Positions 45,329 to 53,600 of a stretch of 64,000 nt of DNA are shown in pieces (within the stretch, counting starts at the first letter, position 1; the number at the start of each line of letters is the position of its first letter). The stretch is from the NCBI GenBank assembly GCA_910585965.1, contig CAJUHH010000018.1:1-64000 (forward strand). Reading direction: 5' to 3'. A program made the translations under genes and the position numbers. Below the pieces are notes generated by a model, which was given only the letters and a program-made list of their open reading frames with translations, did not search any database and was not told the DNA's origin. This stretch comes from an uncultured Lachnospiraceae bacterium. GTDB lineage: Bacteria; Bacillota; Clostridia; Lachnospirales; Lachnospiraceae.

Positions 45329-45898
45329 TTAAATATCCAGCTTCAGCTCCACCTCTGCTTCCGCCTGCTGTTTGAATTCCTCCACCTGAACCGCATCCAG
45401 CTCCGGCAGCTCTTCCAGGGATTTTACCCCGAAACTTCTTAAAAACTCCTCCGTCGTCCCGAACAAAAGGGGCCTTCCCGGCGCATCCAGCCGCCCCACT
45501 TCCGTAATCAGGGAAAATTCCATCAGACGGTTCACCGCATGTTCACAGCTCACCCCCCGTATCTTCTCGATTTCCAGCTTCGTCACAGGCTGTTTATAGG
45601 CAATAATGGACAACGTTTCCAGCAGCGTATCCGTCAGCACAAATTTTTTCGGTGCCTTCGCCACCTTAATCAGATATTCATACATTTCCGGCTTCGTGCA
45701 AAGCTGGATGGAATCTTCCAGTTCCATCAGCGTGATACCCCGGTCCTGTTCCGCATACCGCTGCCGCATTTCCTCCAATATTTTCTTCGTTTCTTCCACA
45801 TTCTCGCCTACTGCCTCCGCAAGCCTCGCTATCTCCACGGAATCCCCCATAGTAAAAAGAACCGCTTCGATTACCGCTTCCGCCTTTTGTCTTTCCAC
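45329..45898 (-). CDS. scpB: Segregation and condensation protein B
   Basis: A 189-residue winged-helix partner of ScpA and SMC in chromosome condensation. Signatures are AVIEAVLFTMGDSVEIARLA, TLSIIAYKQPVTKLEIEKIR and GRLDAPGRPLLFGTTEEFL. The start is GTG at 45898 with GGAGGG 6 bases upstream. It follows scpA by 29 bases. Confidence 0.95.
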   Translation of the reverse strand: MERQKAEAVIEAVLFTMGDSVEIARLAEAVGENVEETKKILEEMRQRYAEQDRGITLMELEDSIQLCTKPEMYEYLIKVAKAPKKFVLTDTLLETLSIIAYKQPVTKLEIEKIRGVSCEHAVNRLMEFSLITEVGRLDAPGRPLLFGTTEEFLRSFGVKSLEELPELDAVQVEEFKQQAEAEVELKLDI

Positions 45899-45927
45899 GC
45901 TTACCCTCCGTCTATCTTCTAATCAAA

Positions 45928-46674
45928 TCATCCTGCATGGGATATAATCACAATATCGTCCCCGATCTCCTGCTGCTCGATATCAATCCGTCCCAGCTTC
46001 ATCATTTCCAGAATCACCAGGAAAGTAACAATAATCTCCATCTTGCTGTGCTGTTTCTCCAAAAGGCTTTGGAAACGGAACCTTGCATGGCTTTTTATGT
46101 ATTCCTCCACATAAAGCGCTTTCCGATCCATATCCACCTCGTCCTTTTCAATCTTTCCGAACGTGCTTCTCACCGGGTCGATCTTATCTTCCTGCCGCTT
46201 CATCATAAACCGGAACACTTCCTGCAGCCTGCTCAAATTAACATCTGCCAGCAGCTCCTCATAATCCACCGGCTGTCTGTAATCCGCCACTTCCTTCGGC
46301 AGATGCTGTTCCCTATATAACGTCTTCCCTGCGTCCACCTGCCTGTCCCTCAATTCAAAAGACATATACTTGTACATCTTATATTCCAGCAGCTTCTGCA
46401 CCAGCTCCGCCCTGGGATCTTCCTCTTCGCCTTCTTCATTGACTTCCTTCGGCAGAAGCATCCTGCATTTGATATCGATCAAAGTCGCCGCCATAACAAG
46501 GAACTCGCTCATCACGTTCATATCTTCCGTTTCCATCTGCCTGATATATTCCAGATATTGTTCCGTAATCTCCACGATAGGAATATCATAAATATCGATT
46601 TTATTTTTCTCAATCAAGTGAAGCAGCAGATCCAGGGGACCTTCAAACGCCTCTAACTTTACCGGAATCGCCAT
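45928..46674 (-). CDS. scpA: Segregation and condensation protein A
   Basis: A 248-residue kleisin that bridges the SMC heads. The N-terminal family start VKLEAFEGPLDLLLHLIEKN and the helix KIDIYDIPIVEITEQYLEYI are clear, as is the C-terminal winged helix (MEIIVTFLVILEMMKLGRI). The ATG at 46674 has GAGAGG 7 bases upstream. It starts the scpA-scpB(-dac) operon. Confidence 0.95.
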   Translation of the reverse strand: MAIPVKLEAFEGPLDLLLHLIEKNKIDIYDIPIVEITEQYLEYIRQMETEDMNVMSEFLVMAATLIDIKCRMLLPKEVNEEGEEEDPRAELVQKLLEYKMYKYMSFELRDRQVDAGKTLYREQHLPKEVADYRQPVDYEELLADVNLSRLQEVFRFMMKRQEDKIDPVRSTFGKIEKDEVDMDRKALYVEEYIKSHARFRFQSLLEKQHSKMEIIVTFLVILEMMKLGRIDIEQQEIGDDIVIISHAG

Positions 46675-46844
46675 AGACTTACCTCTCATTCCTCTCGGCC
46701 GCTTTCAGCCGCCCCACTATTCTACCCGCAAATCCCGATAATTTCAACCCTTATTTGCCGCCGTACACGAAAATCAATTTCTCGTGAACCAAGTTGGCAT
46801 TTACACAGATGAAGGAAATGCTTCTGACACTGCTCCCATTGTAA

Positions 46845-47030
46845 AACTACCGCATAGCAAAGCCGTTCAAACAGCTCTTAGATGAAGGAATCAGACTTGA
46901 AATGTATTACTGCCTCAAAACACTGCAATGGGGAGCAGGATGTTTCTGCATAAGAGGCCTGGATTCTGTACGGTTAGAGCTTTTCTTTGTATCTATAGGC
47001 CATAATCTTTATAAATTTCACAATAAGCAT
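46845..47030 (+). pseudogene. Remnant of a transposase C-terminus (IS1182-like)
   Basis: The gene-free stretch 46675-47031 contains, in one plus-strand frame, KPFKQLLDEGIRLEMYYCLK and then RGLDSVRLELFFVSIGHNLY before the frame runs into the next gene. The second part resembles the usual end of IS1182-type transposases (RGLEKV..E..L..IAHN). Start, catalytic residues and terminal repeats are missing, so at most this is a scar. The rest of the stretch shows nothing I can name. Confidence 0.35.
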
Positions 47031-47031
47031 T

Positions 47032-47904
47032 TCACCTTTCCAGATGAATCACCACCAATTCCCCCGGATTAAAAATCCTGATCGGAATCGTATGCATGCC
47101 AAGCCCTCTGCTCAATACCATCCGTTTCCCATATTCTTCGAACATCCCCCCGTCATATTTGGGGAACAGGCGAAAAGACGGGGATATGACTCCTCCAAGC
47201 AGGGGCAGTTTCATGACCCCTCCATGCACATGCCCGGCCACGGTCAGATCAGCCCCCCATCCGGCATATTGCGGGAAATAATCCGGGTTATGGCCGATGA
47301 GCAGTTCAAAATAATCTTCCTTAGTTTTTCCAAGCAGGCTTTCGATATAGCCTTCCCCCATCGGTTCCCTGTGCAGCCTCTTATAATAGCGCCTCCTGAT
47401 TTCCAGCCCGCAGATCTCTATGTTGTATTCCGGCAGATAAACTCTTTCGTTTTCTAAAACACGGACACCGTATGATTTTAGCTTTTCTTTATATTCGTCA
47501 AACAGATTCCCATATGCTTTCCGATATACTTTTATCCTATATTCATGGTTTCCCATCCCATAGTATACGGGATAGTGTTCTGCCAGGCGCTTCATCAGCG
47601 CCATTGGAACTTCAAAACGGGTTTTCTTCTCATTCGCAGTCACCATATCACCAGCCACGACGACCAGGTCCGGGTTTACTTTCTCGATTTCTGCCAACAG
47701 ATTTTTATTATTCTTTCCGTAACTTTTATTATGAAGGTCGGACAAAAGCAGAATTTTTGCCTTTTTCCTGATCTTATCCGAACGTATCCTATATTCCCTT
47801 CTGATAAAACGCGAACTGTCATATGCGACAGCCACTGCCAAGCCAGCCAGCGCCGCTCCCGATAGCGCAATCACCATTCGGATCCCTCTTTCCTGCATTT
47901 CCAT
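47032..47904 (-). CDS. Membrane-anchored calcineurin-like phosphoesterase
   Basis: A 290-residue protein with an N-terminal anchor (residues about 9-25) and a phosphoesterase domain of the YkuE/YaeI type. Metal motifs are LLLSDLHNKSYG, VVAGDMVTANE, GMGNHEYR, LIGHNPDYF and VAGHVHGG. YaeI-like enzymes act on lipid or nucleotide phosphodiesters; the substrate here is unknown. Three adjacent ATGs are possible; 47904 has AAAGGA at 6 bases. The spacer 47905-48057 contains an inverted repeat around ATCGGC/GCCGAT. Confidence 0.85.
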   Translation of the reverse strand: MEMQERGIRMVIALSGAALAGLAVAVAYDSSRFIRREYRIRSDKIRKKAKILLLSDLHNKSYGKNNKNLLAEIEKVNPDLVVVAGDMVTANEKKTRFEVPMALMKRLAEHYPVYYGMGNHEYRIKVYRKAYGNLFDEYKEKLKSYGVRVLENERVYLPEYNIEICGLEIRRRYYKRLHREPMGEGYIESLLGKTKEDYFELLIGHNPDYFPQYAGWGADLTVAGHVHGGVMKLPLLGGVISPSFRLFPKYDGGMFEEYGKRMVLSRGLGMHTIPIRIFNPGELVVIHLER

Positions 47905-48057
47905 CATCATTCCTTTCTCTTCCCGGCAATCCGGGGGCGGCGGGCAAATGCGTCCCTGCGCAGAATTTACCGCAACGCCAATAATCGGCCGGATATAAAA
48001 ATCTTCCAGCCGATCATTAGTGTACCACGTTTTCTCTGTTTATAAAAGTCATATCCA

Positions 48058-49221
48058 TTATAGCAGGAAATTCTTCCACACTTTCTTTACATAATCCCGG
48101 TATCCGGCTTTATCAATGCTCTTAGCCGCCACGATCGATACGCCGCCGATCCTCTGTCCGTCCAGTTTATAAACCGCCTCGCCGATAGGCTGCCCTTCCG
48201 CTATCGGAGCCACGACTTCCTCCGGCAGGGTGATCGTCTTCTCGATCTGGCTTAAGTTGCTCCCCTTCGTGTCCAAATACCGAAATTCCCCTGCAAAACT
48301 TAAGTTGACCGTATCCTCCACGCCTCCTTTTACGAGCTGCGACGGCAGCGCCTCCTTGTTTTCGTCGATATAAATATTGCTTACGCTGTATCCAAAATTC
48401 AAAAGCGCCATCGCATCCTGGAACCGCACTTTATTGTCCGGCGCCCCCATCACCACCGCAATCAGGTCGATGCCGTCCTTGCTCGCGGTCGCTGACAGAC
48501 AGTATTTCGCCTTGCTGGTGGAACCTGTTTTTAACCCGGTCGTCCATTCATACTGTTTCAGAAGCTTATTGGTACTGGAAAGGGTAAACGTCGTGGAACC
48601 CTGCCTCGTTACATGGGTAATATCCTCCATCCAGATTTTCGTGTAATCATAGACCTCCGGGTGTTTTGTCACCAGCTCTCTGGACATAATTGCCACATCC
48701 CGCGCCGTCGTATAATGTTCATCGGAATCCGACAGCCCGCAGCAATCCACAAAATGCGTATTGTCCATGCGGAGTTCTTCCGCCCTCTGGTTCATCAGTT
48801 TTACAAATTCCTCCTCGCTGCCGGCAATATATTCCGCCACAGCCACACAGGCATCGTTGCCGGATGCCACCGCGATACACTTTATCATCGTCTCTAACGT
48901 CTGTACTTCCCCTTCTTCCAGAAATACCTGGGAACCTCCCATGGATTTTGCATGGGCGCTCGTAATTACCTCGTCCTCCAGCTTGATCCTCCCGGTATCC
49001 AAATGGTCGAAAATAAGAAGCAGGGTCATAATCTTCGTTATGCTCGCCGGACTCCGCCTCGCATCCGCATCCTGCTCGCAAATAATCTGCCCCGTAGAAG
49101 TTTCCATTAATAGGTAGGAAGGGGCGGACACATCCGGCGCCGCCTGCACGCACAGAACGGAGGCCAATACCATCCAAACGCTGAATAAGTAGCATATAGT
49201 AGTTTTCACCAATCTCTTCAC
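48058..49221 (-). CDS. D-alanyl-D-alanine carboxypeptidase, PBP5-type
   Basis: A 387-residue exported enzyme: signal peptide to about residue 27 (VLCVQAAP), catalytic S60-I-T-K63, SGNDACVAVAE as SxN, and TGLKTGSTSKAKYC as KTG. A C-terminal beta domain ends in a probable amphipathic anchor (YRDYVKKVWKNFLL). The GTG at 49221 has AGGAG 8 bases upstream; the GTG at 49230 is too close to it. This is the second D,D-carboxypeptidase within 5 kb. Confidence 0.9.
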   Translation of the reverse strand: MKRLVKTTICYLFSVWMVLASVLCVQAAPDVSAPSYLLMETSTGQIICEQDADARRSPASITKIMTLLLIFDHLDTGRIKLEDEVITSAHAKSMGGSQVFLEEGEVQTLETMIKCIAVASGNDACVAVAEYIAGSEEEFVKLMNQRAEELRMDNTHFVDCCGLSDSDEHYTTARDVAIMSRELVTKHPEVYDYTKIWMEDITHVTRQGSTTFTLSSTNKLLKQYEWTTGLKTGSTSKAKYCLSATASKDGIDLIAVVMGAPDNKVRFQDAMALLNFGYSVSNIYIDENKEALPSQLVKGGVEDTVNLSFAGEFRYLDTKGSNLSQIEKTITLPEEVVAPIAEGQPIGEAVYKLDGQRIGGVSIVAAKSIDKAGYRDYVKKVWKNFLL

Positions 49222-49260
49222 ATTGCACACTCCTGTCAGGTGTTCTACTACTATAAATAT

Positions 49261-49287
49261 AAAAAAACGGTTCCCGTTAGAACCGTT
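49261..49287 (-). terminator. Intrinsic terminator after the CmpB-like gene
   Basis: On the minus strand AAAACGGTT pairs with AACCGTTTT around a short loop, followed by TTT. It separates the CmpB-like gene from the carboxypeptidase downstream. Confidence 0.8.
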
Positions 49288-49310
49288 TTATAGGTAAGGC
49301 ATATGCTTTT

Positions 49311-49889
49311 TTATAAACTGTGGTACCAATTCACCAGCCTGTCTTTTTGTTCTCTTACATCGATATGGAAAGCACGCGTCAGCTGGATCACATAATCCAC
49401 TGTCACTATCGCCAGAATCAGGATGCACAGCTTGCTCCCCATGGAAAAACTCCAGCTGTCAATAAACGCCATCACTCTGGAATGCAGGAAAACAATAATA
49501 ATCACCGCATAAAATCCCCAGGCCACCGTACTCTCCAAGCAGACGATTCCTTTATAGTTGCAAGGCTTATCATTATAATCCCACCATACTTCCCCGAAAA
49601 GCCGGAGCATCAGCTTTCCTACAAGAAACTCAAAAATGGTCGCCATCACCGCTCCCGTCAGGTACAAGCGGAACAAATCGGTCCGCAAAGGGCAGAGCAC
49701 CATATAGCCGATGACAGCCCCGAATCCATAAATCGGGCAGAACGGACTCTTCGCAAACCCACGGTTTGTCAGCTTTTTATTGCAAAACGACATATAAATG
49801 GATTCCACCAGCCAGCCTAACATGCTATAAACAATAAATGCCGAAACTAAATGATAAACATCCGTGCCCAAAACCTCTTTTGTCCACAT
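49311..49889 (-). CDS. CmpB-like (PF06541) membrane protein
   Basis: A 192-residue polytopic protein of the family called putative ABC transporter type IV/CmpB, which is common in Clostridia. About five membrane helices; the signature NRGFAKSPFCPIYGFGAV follows the first helix. No ATPase partner is nearby and the function is unknown. GGAGGG precedes the ATG. It lies just after the rpsU terminator. Confidence 0.85.
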   Translation of the reverse strand: MWTKEVLGTDVYHLVSAFIVYSMLGWLVESIYMSFCNKKLTNRGFAKSPFCPIYGFGAVIGYMVLCPLRTDLFRLYLTGAVMATIFEFLVGKLMLRLFGEVWWDYNDKPCNYKGIVCLESTVAWGFYAVIIIVFLHSRVMAFIDSWSFSMGSKLCILILAIVTVDYVIQLTRAFHIDVREQKDRLVNWYHSL

Positions 49890-49903
49890 AATAGTCCCTC
49901 CAT

Positions 49904-49933
49904 AACAAAGTCCCTGATTAAATAATCAGGGAC
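49904..49933 (-). terminator. Intrinsic terminator of rpsU
   Basis: On the minus strand GTCCCTGATT pairs with AATCAGGGAC around a 4-base loop, followed by TTTG, 22 bases past the rpsU stop. It overlaps the leader of the next gene, so some readthrough is possible. Confidence 0.75.
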
Positions 49934-49954
49934 CTGCCACTCACATTCACATAA

Positions 49955-50131
49955 TTAATTATATTTACGTTTTCTTGCTGCTTCAGATTTCTTTTTCCGT
50001 TTTACGCTTGGCTTCTCGTAATGTTCTCTCTTACGAATTTCCTGCTGAATACCAGCTTTTGCACAGCTTCTTTTAAAACGACGTAAAGCGCTATCCAAAG
50101 TCTCGTTTTCTTTTACGATTACGTTTGACAT
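49955..50131 (-). CDS. rpsU: 30S ribosomal protein S21
   Basis: A 58-residue basic protein of the small ribosomal subunit, reading MSNVIVKENETLDSALRRF at the start and ending in a Lys/Arg-rich tail with KRKYN. This is the full length for Firmicutes S21. GGGAGG lies 11 bases before the ATG. It has its own strong promoter and terminator. Confidence 0.97.
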   Translation of the reverse strand: MSNVIVKENETLDSALRRFKRSCAKAGIQQEIRKREHYEKPSVKRKKKSEAARKRKYN

Positions 50132-50232
50132 TTTACACCCGACCTCCCTTCAGTCCCTTCAAGCTACTCGACTGAGTGGGTTTATTCTATTTTTGTACAA
50201 GGACTGTTTATGTATCCCTATGCACTTTATTT

Positions 50233-50260
50233 ATTATATCACATATTTTGGCAGAGTCAA
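50233..50260 (-). promoter_or_regulatory. Promoter of rpsU
   Basis: On the minus strand TTGACT (50255-50260), a 16-base spacer and TATAAT (50233-50238), about 100 bases before the rpsU start. Confidence 0.7.
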
Positions 50261-50338
50261 CTGTTTTTTGAAATATTTTGGGTTTTGTCCTATGAATATG
50301 CTTTTTACTTTTTGTTCTGATATTCTTACTATTCTATT

Positions 50339-50581
50339 TTATGATATTAGCCTTCCTAAATCATATAATTCATCTGGGCATATATCTTGCCCGTCAGGCC
50401 ATACCACTGTATATCCATCCGTAGCAACACGCTTAAAGTATTCAAAAGAATTTAATTTCCCATACCATTCACCTTTTATATATGGTTCAACATCAAAATA
50501 CTTTTTTTCTCCATTGTCAAATAATACCAATATCTGATAGGCACAAATTACTTCTACCTGAACCGCTGTTGGTCTTAACAT
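50339..50581 (-). CDS. DUF2442 domain protein
   Basis: An 80-residue protein with the DUF2442 pattern: VEVICAYQILVLFDNGEKKYFDVEPYIKG is the strand-rich core (here cut to its parts: VLFDNGEKKYFDV and VEPYIKGEWYGKL), ending with YTVVWPDGQDICPDELYD. Function is unknown. Such proteins often sit beside DUF4160 proteins, as here (16-base gap). GAGG lies 9 bases before the ATG. Confidence 0.85.
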   Translation of the reverse strand: MLRPTAVQVEVICAYQILVLFDNGEKKYFDVEPYIKGEWYGKLNSFEYFKRVATDGYTVVWPDGQDICPDELYDLGRLIS

Positions 50582-50597
50582 AGCAATACCTCGCTGT

Positions 50598-50864
50598 CTA
50601 ACGCAATGGTTCTATCTTGAAATACCCGTCTCCATTACGCAAAAGTTCCCAATTTGCCTGCAATTCATCCTCATGAATCGCCATCCATGCCAGCAAAAGT
50701 TTCATTTGCTTATTTGGTAAATTTCCTTCTAAGATTTCCCCATCTATTCCTGCCACCACTTCATAATCCCCATATAAAGCATGCACATGCGCTTTATTGT
50801 GTCTACCCCCTTTTTCACTTTGCATTCGCACAATAATTCCAAAGAACATAGATAATGCTGGCAT
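50598..50864 (-). CDS. DUF4160 domain protein
   Basis: An 88-residue protein with the DUF4160 pattern: MPALSMFFGIIVRMQSEKG at the N-terminus, then HNKAHVHALYGDYEVV with two conserved His, and WMAIHEDELQANWELL. Function is unknown. The ATG at 50864 has GGGGGTG 7 bases upstream; the frame extends upstream only through a TTG. The pairing with DUF2442 is recurrent in bacteria and has been discussed as toxin-antitoxin-like, which is unproven. Confidence 0.85.
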   Translation of the reverse strand: MPALSMFFGIIVRMQSEKGGRHNKAHVHALYGDYEVVAGIDGEILEGNLPNKQMKLLLAWMAIHEDELQANWELLRNGDGYFKIEPLR

Positions 50865-50883
50865 TTTAAACACCCCCAAACAT

Positions 50884-50933
50884 AAAAGGAACAGAACGGG
50901 AATCCACTTTCCGATTCCCGCCTTGCCGTTCTT
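50884..50933 (-). terminator. Probable terminator after alaS
   Basis: On the minus strand CGGGAATC pairs with GATTCCCG, with outer pairing of AAAAGAAC to GTTCCTTTT, directly after the alaS stop. The T-run is short. Confidence 0.6.
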
Positions 50934-53573
50934 TTATCCCAGCTGCCCCGCCAATACTTTCGCCGCTTCCGCGATAGCGCCATCGATGCCCGCAGGGTTC
51001 TTGCCTCCCGCCTGGGCCATGTTCGGCCTGCCGCCGCCGCCTCCTCCTACCAGGGCGGCGATGCCTTTGATCAGGTTGCCCGCGTGGGCGCCTTTCTTCA
51101 TCGCCTCTTCTGTTGCAAAGGCAACCAGGTTCACTTTGCCGTCCAGGTCGGAGAAAAGGACGATCACGCCTTCTCCTAATTTCGCCTTCAGCTGATCTCC
51201 CAGATCCCTCAGCCCGTTCATATCCACTCCCGATACTTTTACAGCCAGAAGCTTTACGCCGTTGATATCCTGAACCTGGTTCATCACATCGCCCAGAGCG
51301 TCCTTCGCCGCCTTGCTCTTTAAAGACTCGTTTTCGCTCTGTAAAGCCTTGACTTCCGCCATCAGATGTTTCAGTCGCTCTACTAGGTCAGCCGGGCTTG
51401 CTTTGACTGTCTTCGCCGCCTCCGCAAGAACAGATTCCAGCCCTTCGTAATATTTCAATACGCCGTTCCCGGTCAGGGCTTCGATCCTTCTTACGCCTGC
51501 CGCCACGCCGCTTTCCGACAATATTTTGAAATGCGCGACCGCGCTTGTATTTGCCACATGGGTTCCTCCGCAAAGCTCGGTGGAGAAATCCCCCATTTTC
51601 ACTACCCGCACCGTTTCGCCGTATTTTTCCCCGAATAATGCCATCGCGCCGCTTTTTTTGGCTTCTTCGATGGACATGACACTGGTGATGACCGGGAGGG
51701 CATTGGCGATCTGCTCATTGACGATCGCTTCCACTTTCGCAATTTCTTCTTTCGTCATCGCAGAAAAATGGCTGAAGTCAAAGCGCAGCCTTTCCCCGTC
51801 CACGTAGGAGCCCGCCTGCTCCACATGGGTTCCGAGAACCGTCCGCAAGGCTTTCTGCAGCAAATGGGTGGCGCTGTGGTTTTTGCAGGTATCCCCGCGC
51901 CTTGCGGCATCCACCGTAAGGGTGACGGCATCCCCCGTCTTGAACATGCCTTTCGTCACCTTGCCGATATGGCCCACTTTTCCGCCCAGCATCTTGACGG
52001 TATCGACCACTTCAAAAGCGCCGTCCGCCGTAACGATCATGCCCGTGTCCGCGCATTGTCCGCCCATCGTCGCATAGAAAGGAGTCTCTTCCACGAAAAT
52101 CGTTCCAGCCTCCCCGTCGGTCAATGCATCCACGATTTCCGTTTCCGTGGTCAGAACGGTGATCCGCGAGTCGTGCGACAGCCTGTCGTAGCCTACAAAT
52201 TCCGTCGTAATATTCGGATCGATGGATTCGTAAACAGTCACGTCAGCGCCCATGTAGTTCGTCACCTTACGCGCCGAACGGGCTTTTATCTTCTGTTCCT
52301 GCATCGCCTCTCCAAAGCCTTTTTCGTCTACCGTAAATCCCTTCTCTTCCAGGATTTCTTTCGTTAGGTCAAGCGGGAATCCATAAGTATCATACAATTT
52401 AAATGCTTCGCTTCCTGCCAGCTCCTTTTTCCCCTCTTTTTCCATGGCCGCTTCCATCTCTGTCAGGATCGTAAGGCCCTGGTCGATGGTTTTATTGAAT
52501 TTGCCTTCTTCCTGCGTCAGCACATTAAAAATAAAATCTTTCTTTTCTTCCAGCTCCGGATAACCGTCCTTGCTTCCTTCGATCACCGTATTGCTCAAAT
52601 CCGCAAGGAACTGCCCCTCTATGCCGAGCAGCCTTCCATGTCTTGCCGCACGGCGGATAATACGCCGCAGCACATACCCCCGGCCCTCGTTCGTGGGCAT
52701 AATGCCGTCCGAAATCATAAAGGTCGCGGAACGGATATGGTCCGTCACGATACGGATCGATACATCCCATTCGTATTTTTTCTTATATTCTTTCCCCGCC
52801 AATGCACAAACTCTGCCCCGAAGCGCCTGGATCGTATCCACGTCAAAAATAGAGTCCACATCCTGCACGACGGTCGCCAGACGCTCCAGCCCCATGCCGG
52901 TGTCGATATTTTTTTGCTCCAGTTCGCTGTAATTGCCTTTGCCGTCATTGTCAAACTGGGTAAATACATTGTTCCACACTTCGATATAGCGGTCGCAGTC
53001 GCAGCCTACCGTGCAGCCCGGCTTGCCGCAGCCGTATTTTTCCCCCCGGTCGTAATAAATCTCCGAACAGGGGCCGCAGGGGCCGGAACCATGCTCCCAG
53101 AAATTATCTTCTTTTCCAAAACGGAAAATCCTCTCCGGCGCAATGCCGATTTCTTTATTCCATATATCAAACGCTTCGTCGTCCTCCAGATAAACAGAAG
53201 GATAAAGCCGGTCCGCATCCAGCCCGACCACCTCCGTCAAAAATTCCCAGCTCCAACGGATCGCGTCTCTTTTAAAATAATCCCCGAAGGAAAAGTTGCC
53301 CAGCATCTCAAAAAAAGTCCCATGCCTTGCCGTCTTGCCGATATTTTCAATATCCCCGGTACGGATGCACTTCTGGCAGGTCGTCACCCTTCTCCTGGGC
53401 GGTATCTCCTGGCCGGTAAAATAAGGCTTCAAAGGAGCCATGCCGGAATTGATCAGCAGCAGGCTGTTATCGTTGTGTGGAACCAGCGAAAAGCTTTTCA
53501 TCGCCAGATGCCCTTTGCTTTCAAAGAACTCCAAAAACATCCTTCTCAGTTCGTTTACCCCGTATTGTTTCAT
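50934..53573 (-). CDS. alaS: Alanyl-tRNA synthetase
   Basis: An 879-residue class II synthetase of full length. N-terminal catalytic domain (RRMFLEFFESKGHLAMKSF, GMAPLKPYFTG), editing domain with HSATHLL and CGGTHV zinc/metal residues, and the C-terminal DHHA1 glycine-rich tail (GGGGGGRPNMAQAGGK). It follows glyS after 27 bases. No T-box leader exists between them; any control lies upstream of the lipoprotein gene or inside glyS. Confidence 0.97.
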   Translation of the reverse strand: MKQYGVNELRRMFLEFFESKGHLAMKSFSLVPHNDNSLLLINSGMAPLKPYFTGQEIPPRRRVTTCQKCIRTGDIENIGKTARHGTFFEMLGNFSFGDYFKRDAIRWSWEFLTEVVGLDADRLYPSVYLEDDEAFDIWNKEIGIAPERIFRFGKEDNFWEHGSGPCGPCSEIYYDRGEKYGCGKPGCTVGCDCDRYIEVWNNVFTQFDNDGKGNYSELEQKNIDTGMGLERLATVVQDVDSIFDVDTIQALRGRVCALAGKEYKKKYEWDVSIRIVTDHIRSATFMISDGIMPTNEGRGYVLRRIIRRAARHGRLLGIEGQFLADLSNTVIEGSKDGYPELEEKKDFIFNVLTQEEGKFNKTIDQGLTILTEMEAAMEKEGKKELAGSEAFKLYDTYGFPLDLTKEILEEKGFTVDEKGFGEAMQEQKIKARSARKVTNYMGADVTVYESIDPNITTEFVGYDRLSHDSRITVLTTETEIVDALTDGEAGTIFVEETPFYATMGGQCADTGMIVTADGAFEVVDTVKMLGGKVGHIGKVTKGMFKTGDAVTLTVDAARRGDTCKNHSATHLLQKALRTVLGTHVEQAGSYVDGERLRFDFSHFSAMTKEEIAKVEAIVNEQIANALPVITSVMSIEEAKKSGAMALFGEKYGETVRVVKMGDFSTELCGGTHVANTSAVAHFKILSESGVAAGVRRIEALTGNGVLKYYEGLESVLAEAAKTVKASPADLVERLKHLMAEVKALQSENESLKSKAAKDALGDVMNQVQDINGVKLLAVKVSGVDMNGLRDLGDQLKAKLGEGVIVLFSDLDGKVNLVAFATEEAMKKGAHAGNLIKGIAALVGGGGGGRPNMAQAGGKNPAGIDGAIAEAAKVLAGQLG

Positions 53574-53600
53574 CGTCGTTCCTGTTCCTTTCCCACTTAT

